A stretch of DNA of 6,335 nt, taken from Cyanobium sp. Its GTDB lineage: Bacteria > Cyanobacteriota > Cyanobacteriia > PCC-6307 > Cyanobiaceae. Position 1 is the stretch's first letter; each line of letters begins with the position of its first letter. The notes beneath the pieces were generated by a model, which was not told the origin of the DNA, ran no database searches, and saw nothing but the letters and a program-made list of their open reading frames with translations. The stretch spans positions 1 to 6,335 of the forward strand of contig BJHC01000090.1 in the NCBI GenBank assembly GCA_014191535.1. Direction: 5' to 3'. A program made the position numbers and the translations under genes. This document shows, one piece after another, positions 1 through 6,335 of the stretch.

Positions 1-265
1 CCTGGGCTTGGGCTTCGCCGGCGAGCCGCTGCAGATCGCTGTCGCAGCAGTCGTGGGGCAGCTGCGCCGCCACGGGCTGCAGGCCCGCTTGCTGCAGCTG
101 CCCCTGCAGCCGTTGGCGCAGGGGGTCGGTGGCGGCGCTGCGGCCCAGCAGCAGCGGCCGTTGCCCCAGGGCGGCGATGGCCGGCAGGGCCTCGCTCCAG
201 GCTCCGGGGCCGCGCAGCACCTGGGCCGGGGCGATGGCGTGGCTCTGGGTGGTGGCTTGCTGCAT
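1..265 (-). CDS. Iron-containing alcohol/glycerol dehydrogenase-like protein, N-terminal part (cut by left edge)
   Basis: Reading the minus strand from an ATG at 265 gives an open frame of 88 codons that continues past the left edge, so the catalytic metal-binding half is not visible. The N-terminus has the layout of the GldA-like iron-containing alcohol dehydrogenase family: a short leader, a SHAIAP segment (residues 8-13), the RGPGAW motif (18-23), then a helix and a PLLLGRSAA strand (37-45) that would begin the NAD-binding Rossmann-like domain. Family members oxidise glycerol or related alcohols with NAD in the cytosol; the substrate here cannot be told. Codons are G/C-ending, like the neighbours. 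No strong Shine-Dalgarno precedes the ATG. The frame stays open upstream to another ATG at 397, but that stretch has weaker codon bias and does not look like the family, so 265 is preferred. It is divergent from the gene at 396, with 130 bp between starts. Family assignment is from motif recognition on a fragment. Confidence 0.62.
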   Translation of the reverse strand, partial: MQQATTQSHAIAPAQVLRGPGAWSEALPAIAALGQRPLLLGRSAATDPLRQRLQGQLQQAGLQPVAAQLPHDCCDSDLQRLAGEAQAQ

Positions 266-395
266 GCGCCCGCCGAAACGGCCAGACTCCAATCCACCAC
301 TGTAGAAGTGCTGGCCCCTGGGGCGCTGCGGGTTCGGCCCCAATGCCCCAGCCGGCCGCAATGGCGCCAGATTGGGAACATCCACGGGCAACGGC

Positions 396-972
396 ATGGC
401 CAAGCGGCAATGGCGCACGCGGTTGGCGGACACGCTGATCCGCTGGGGGGCTGCCCTGAAGCGGGCCCCTGCCCTGGCGCCGCCCCCCACGGTTCCACCT
501 CCGTCGGTGCTGTCGCCCCAGCTGCCCGATGCCCGCCAGCAGGCGGCCACCAGCCAGCTGCCGGGGGTTCGCCCTCCCCTCTCGATTGAAGAGGCGGTGC
601 GCGAGCGCGATCTGACGGTGCTGAAGCGGGAGGCCAGCGATTCGCTGGCGGCCCTGGCCGCGGCCCATGCGGTGGTGACCTCCGCGCGCCTGGCCCAGCT
701 GCACAACCTGCGGCAGGCGGTGGAGCACGGCGAGCTGGAGGAGCAGGAGATGGTGGATTTCGCCGGCGACTACCAGGCCTGGCAGAACGACCAGGTGCGC
801 CTCTTCGACGCCCTGGCCCTGGTGCTGGGCATGGCGGTGCCGGAGGGCTGCGCCTTTGAACAGATCGATGACGACCTCCTCGAGGCCGCCGAAGCCCACC
901 TCACCGCCCTCGGGGCCGAATACCAGCGGCGCCTGCTCAGCGAGCAGTTTGAGAACGGCCAGAAGGAGGGCT

Positions 973-974
<2 letters not shown>
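396..974 (+). CDS. Hypothetical protein, 192 aa, basic N-terminal helix, proline-rich segment and helical C-terminal region
   Basis: I do not recognise this protein. Codons are strongly G/C-ending, as expected for a real gene here. Three zones can be seen. Residues 1-24 form a basic, possibly amphipathic helix with Trp6 and Trp17. Residues 25-61 are rich in Pro and Ala and probably unstructured. Residues 62-192 are predicted by eye to be mostly helical, with Glu/Arg/Leu/Ala-rich stretches and acidic patches such as EQIDDD (155-160). There is no signal peptide, membrane segment or cysteine motif; Cys152 is the only cysteine. The start is uncertain: ATG at 396 is chosen because the protein then opens MAKRQWRTR, but no Shine-Dalgarno is visible, and a TTG at 372 would add eight residues. 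It reads in the same direction as gap, which begins 87 bp downstream, so co-transcription is possible but a hairpin lies between them. The function is unknown. Confidence 0.6.
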
Positions 975-2063
<1,089 letters not shown>

Positions 2064-2072
2064 GACGGTGCT

Positions 2073-2252
2073 ATGCCAGGGGGGACTCCCCCTGGTGTGG
2101 TGCAAGATCCCGCCGCTGATCCCGAAGACGAGGCGCCGGCACCGATGACGCCCCATGCGGCGCCGATCGTGGACGCAGACGGCAACCTCACCTACATCGG
2201 CGATGACGGACGCCGCTACGTGATAGCCCCCCCGCCGGAGCAGGAGGGCTGA
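2073..2252 (+). CDS. Possible small protein of 59 aa downstream of gap
   Basis: An ATG nine nucleotides after the gap stop opens a frame of 59 codons ending in TGA at 2250. Residues 1-31 are rich in Pro, Ala and acidic residues. The C-terminal half is more ordered-looking, with VDADGNLTYIGDDGRRYVI at 33-51 containing two similar DxDG/GDDG turns. Codons there are mostly G/C-ending, as in real genes of this window, although one ATA occurs. The first codons coincide with a strong hairpin, and no good Shine-Dalgarno precedes the ATG. It would therefore need coupling to gap translation, or a later start: GTG at 2097 or 2100, or ATG at 2145 with an AGG about 11 nt upstream. I do not recognise a family. 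It could be a real conserved small protein or a chance open frame; the C-terminal part is the better supported. Confidence 0.42.
   Translation: MPGGTPPGVVQDPAADPEDEAPAPMTPHAAPIVDADGNLTYIGDDGRRYVIAPPPEQEG
2076..2095 (+). terminator. Strong GC hairpin after gap, possible terminator without T-tract
   Basis: CCAGGGGG (2076-2083) and CCCCCTGG (2088-2095) form a perfect 8-bp stem closed by a GACT loop. The flanks can extend it by several further pairs, many of them G-U. It starts 13 nt after the gap stop codon. No run of T follows, so it departs from the classical intrinsic terminator. It may still end or protect the 3' end of the gap transcript. It overlaps codons 2-8 of the possible small ORF, where it could limit that ORF's translation. 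Confidence 0.5.
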
Positions 2253-2273
2253 CGCGTCTGTCTGGGGTGCCCC

Positions 2274-4853
<2,580 letters not shown>

Positions 4854-4878
4854 GGGGCGGGACCACGCGCATGTGTCC

Positions 4879-4896
4879 CCAACCTATCAGGGTTGG
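4879..4896. repeat. Perfect 6-bp inverted repeat in the clpC upstream region
   Basis: CCAACC and GGTTGG flank TATCAG, 26 nt upstream of the clpC start codon. On the clpC strand the centre reads CTGATA, followed by GG, a loose match to a -10 element, with no convincing -35 at the right distance. A hairpin in the clpC leader or an operator are both possible. The rest of the 151-bp gap (4854-5004) is less G+C-rich than its surroundings and carries a short GT run at 4901-4908. No promoter can be named with confidence. Confidence 0.3.
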
Positions 4897-5004
4897 ATGG
4901 GTGTGTGTGGTGCAGTGCCCCACATGGCCAAAACCATTGCTGCGCCAGGGGATCTCCGGCCAGATTTCAACAATTCAGCCGCCAAAGAATTTCGGTTGTT
5001 GGCA

Positions 5005-5502
5005 TCAGGAATGGGCGGCAATCCGCACCTCCTGTGCATCGTGTAACCGACGCCATTGGACCAGAGCATCGTCTCCGTTTCGGTAGTAGCCGCGACGGAC
5101 GCCGGCGGTGCTGAATCCGCAGCGGCCGTAGAGCGCCAGGGCCGCCCCGTTGCTGGCCGCCACCTCCAGGGTGGCGTGGGCGGCCCCGAGGGCCGCCGCC
5201 TGCTCCAGCAGCCGCTCCAGCACCCGGCGCCCCAGCCCCTGGCGCTGGCGGGCGGGGTCCACCGCCACCACCGTGATGTGCAGCTCATCCACCACCAGCC
5301 AGCCGCAGGCCACGGCGATCAGCTGCTCCCCCTCCAGCAGCCCCCAGCAGGGCCGGCGCGGCTCCTGCAATTCGCTGCTCCACTGGGCGGCGGTCCACAG
5401 GCCCCCCAGGGCCCGTTGATCCAGGGCCAGGCAGGCCGGCAGGTGCTCCAGGCCCAGCTCGAGCGCCAACGGCTGATTCGGATGCGCTGGCAACGGAACC
5501 AC
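5005..5502 (-). CDS. rimI: RimI-like protein N-alpha-acetyltransferase (GNAT family), 165 aa
   Basis: This GNAT-fold cytosolic enzyme transfers acetyl from acetyl-CoA to protein N-termini; RimI classically modifies ribosomal protein S18, though bacterial homologues can be broader. The acetyl-CoA loop is QRQGLG (residues 86-91, the Q/RxxGxG motif). LEVAASN (112-118) and LYGRCGF (124-130) place Glu113 and Tyr125 twelve residues apart, the spacing of the catalytic Glu and Tyr in E. coli RimI. The C-terminal RRGYYRNGDDALV segment (136-148) is also RimI-like. The length is typical for the family. The start is taken as GTG at 5502 because AAGGAG lies 10 nt upstream on this strand. The frame remains open far upstream, but only as the antisense of lysA. 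The gene is divergent from lysA with 27 bp between start codons, and lies upstream of clpC on the same strand. The family is sure; the exact substrate is inferred. Confidence 0.86.
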   Translation of the reverse strand: MVPLPAHPNQPLALELGLEHLPACLALDQRALGGLWTAAQWSSELQEPRRPCWGLLEGEQLIAVACGWLVVDELHITVVAVDPARQRQGLGRRVLERLLEQAAALGAAHATLEVAASNGAALALYGRCGFSTAGVRRGYYRNGDDALVQWRRLHDAQEVRIAAHS

Positions 5503-5512
5503 CGCAGGGGGT

Positions 5513-5522
5513 CTCCTTAGGA
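5513..5522. promoter_or_regulatory. Adjoining divergent Shine-Dalgarno sites of rimI and lysA
   Basis: On the minus strand AAGGAG (complement of 5513-5518) lies 10 nt before the rimI GTG. On the plus strand AGGA (5519-5522, within TTAGGA 5517-5522) lies 7 nt before the lysA ATG. Together they form the near-palindrome TCCTTAGGA (5514-5522). These sites fix both starts. They leave no room for promoters between the genes, so each promoter must lie inside the opposite coding region. Confidence 0.6.
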
Positions 5523-5529
5523 TCCTCCG

Positions 5530-6335
5530 ATGACCAGCACCCCCACCGCTGCCGTGGCCCTGCGGCCGTTCGAAGCCGAGCGCGACAGCGCCAGCCCCAA
5601 CCGCAACCTCACCCCCGTGACCACCGCGCTCGATCCGGAGGGTCGGCTGGTGGTGGGTGGTTGCCTGCTGAGCGACCTGGCCCGCCGTTACGGCACACCG
5701 TTGTATGTGCTGGATGAGGCCACCCTGCGGGGCACCGCCCAGGCCTACCGCCATGCCCTGGCCAGCCATTACCCCGGTGCGGCCCTGGCGCTGTATGCCT
5801 CGAAGGCCAACAGCAGCCTGGCGATCACGGCCCTGGTGGCCGATGAGGGGCTGGGGCTGGATGCGGTGTCCGCCGGTGAACTGCTGACGGCCGTGCAGGG
5901 GGGCATGGCGCCGGAGCGCATCGTGTTCCACGGCAACAACAAAAGCGCCGAGGAGCTGCGCCTGGCGGTGGACCTGGGGGTCACCGTGGTGGCCGACAAC
6001 TGGCTCGACCTGGAGCAGCTGGAGGCCCTGAACCCCAGCCAGCCGGTGCGGCTGATGCTGCGCTTCACCCCCGGCATCGAGTGCCACACGCACGAGTACA
6101 TCCGCACCGGCCACCTCGACAGCAAGTTCGGCTTTGACCCCGACCAGCTGGAGGCGGTGCTGCAGCACCTCAAGGGCTGCCCCTGGGCCCAGGTGAGCGG
6201 CCTGCACGCCCACATCGGCTCCCAGATCTTCGAGCTGCAACCCCACCGCGACCTGGCGGCGGTGATGGCCGATGCCCTCAAGCTGGCCCGGGGGCTGGGC
6301 CACCCCGTGTGCGACCTCACCGCTGGCGGTGGCCT
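5530..6335 (+). CDS. lysA: Diaminopimelate decarboxylase, N-terminal 268 codons (cut by right edge)
   Basis: LysA is a PLP-dependent enzyme that decarboxylates meso-diaminopimelate to L-lysine, the last step of the diaminopimelate pathway, in the cytosol. The visible part is most of the alanine-racemase-like TIM barrel. The PLP-binding lysine is Lys92 in LYASKAN (88-94). GLGLDAVSAGEL, FHGNNKS and RFTPGIECHTHEYI follow in family order. SKFGF (198-202) and HIGSQ with His228 are typical cofactor-pocket motifs. The glycine-rich loop AGGG (265-268) is just reached where the window ends. The missing part should hold the C-terminal beta domain with the CxxxD-type catalytic segment. The N-terminal about 35 residues, leading to the NLTPVTT motif, are variable-looking and proline/alanine-rich. 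The ATG is supported by AGGA 7 nt upstream. Codons are uniformly G/C-ending and I see no frameshift. Confidence 0.96.
   Translation, partial: MTSTPTAAVALRPFEAERDSASPNRNLTPVTTALDPEGRLVVGGCLLSDLARRYGTPLYVLDEATLRGTAQAYRHALASHYPGAALALYASKANSSLAITALVADEGLGLDAVSAGELLTAVQGGMAPERIVFHGNNKSAEELRLAVDLGVTVVADNWLDLEQLEALNPSQPVRLMLRFTPGIECHTHEYIRTGHLDSKFGFDPDQLEAVLQHLKGCPWAQVSGLHAHIGSQIFELQPHRDLAAVMADALKLARGLGHPVCDLTAGGG

Noticed and set aside
8..589. A plus-strand frame of 193 codons at the left edge.
   Set aside because: It is antisense to the dehydrogenase start and then out of frame with the 396-974 gene. Its composition is Gln/Gly/Ala/Pro-rich with no family features.
5005..6303. A 432-codon minus-strand frame that would make the acetyltransferase much longer.
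   Set aside because: Everything upstream of 5502 is antisense to lysA and shows no domain. The remaining 165 residues are a normal-length RimI with its own Shine-Dalgarno.

Overview
This G+C-rich window looks like a chromosomal segment of a picocyanobacterium in the Cyanobium / high-GC Synechococcus group. The reasons are the cyanobacterial-type ClpC, a LysA whose wording matches picocyanobacterial diaminopimelate decarboxylases as I remember them, and the clustering of an iron-type dehydrogenase, clpC, rimI and lysA. The taxonomic call rests on recognition, not on a search.

Layout from left to right. Positions 1-265 (minus) hold the N-terminal part of an iron-containing alcohol/glycerol dehydrogenase-like protein that runs off the left edge. 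Positions 396-974 (plus) hold an unrecognised 192-residue protein. Positions 1062-2063 (plus) hold a complete glyceraldehyde-3-phosphate dehydrogenase of the GapA/Gap1 type, not the Calvin-cycle Gap2 type. It is followed by a perfect 8-bp GC hairpin and a probable 59-codon small ORF (2073-2252). Positions 2274-4853 (minus) hold clpC, the Hsp100 partner of the Clp protease, followed by a 151-bp upstream region that is less G+C-rich. Positions 5005-5502 (minus) hold a RimI-like N-acetyltransferase. Positions 5530-6335 (plus) hold the first 268 codons of lysA, cut by the right edge.

The genes are mostly housekeeping: central carbon metabolism (gap), protein quality control (clpC), protein N-terminal acetylation (rimI) and lysine/peptidoglycan precursor synthesis (lysA). 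They do not form one pathway. The plus-strand block (hypothetical, gap, small ORF) lies between minus-strand genes. It may be a later addition to an older minus-strand run, but that is inference.

I find no tRNA, rRNA, CRISPR array, insertion sequence or phage gene, and no clear new biological system. The points most worth a second look are the 27-bp divergent rimI/lysA junction, where the two ribosome binding sites abut and are nearly palindromic; the hairpin and small ORF after gap; and the GapA-type enzyme in a cyanobacterial setting.
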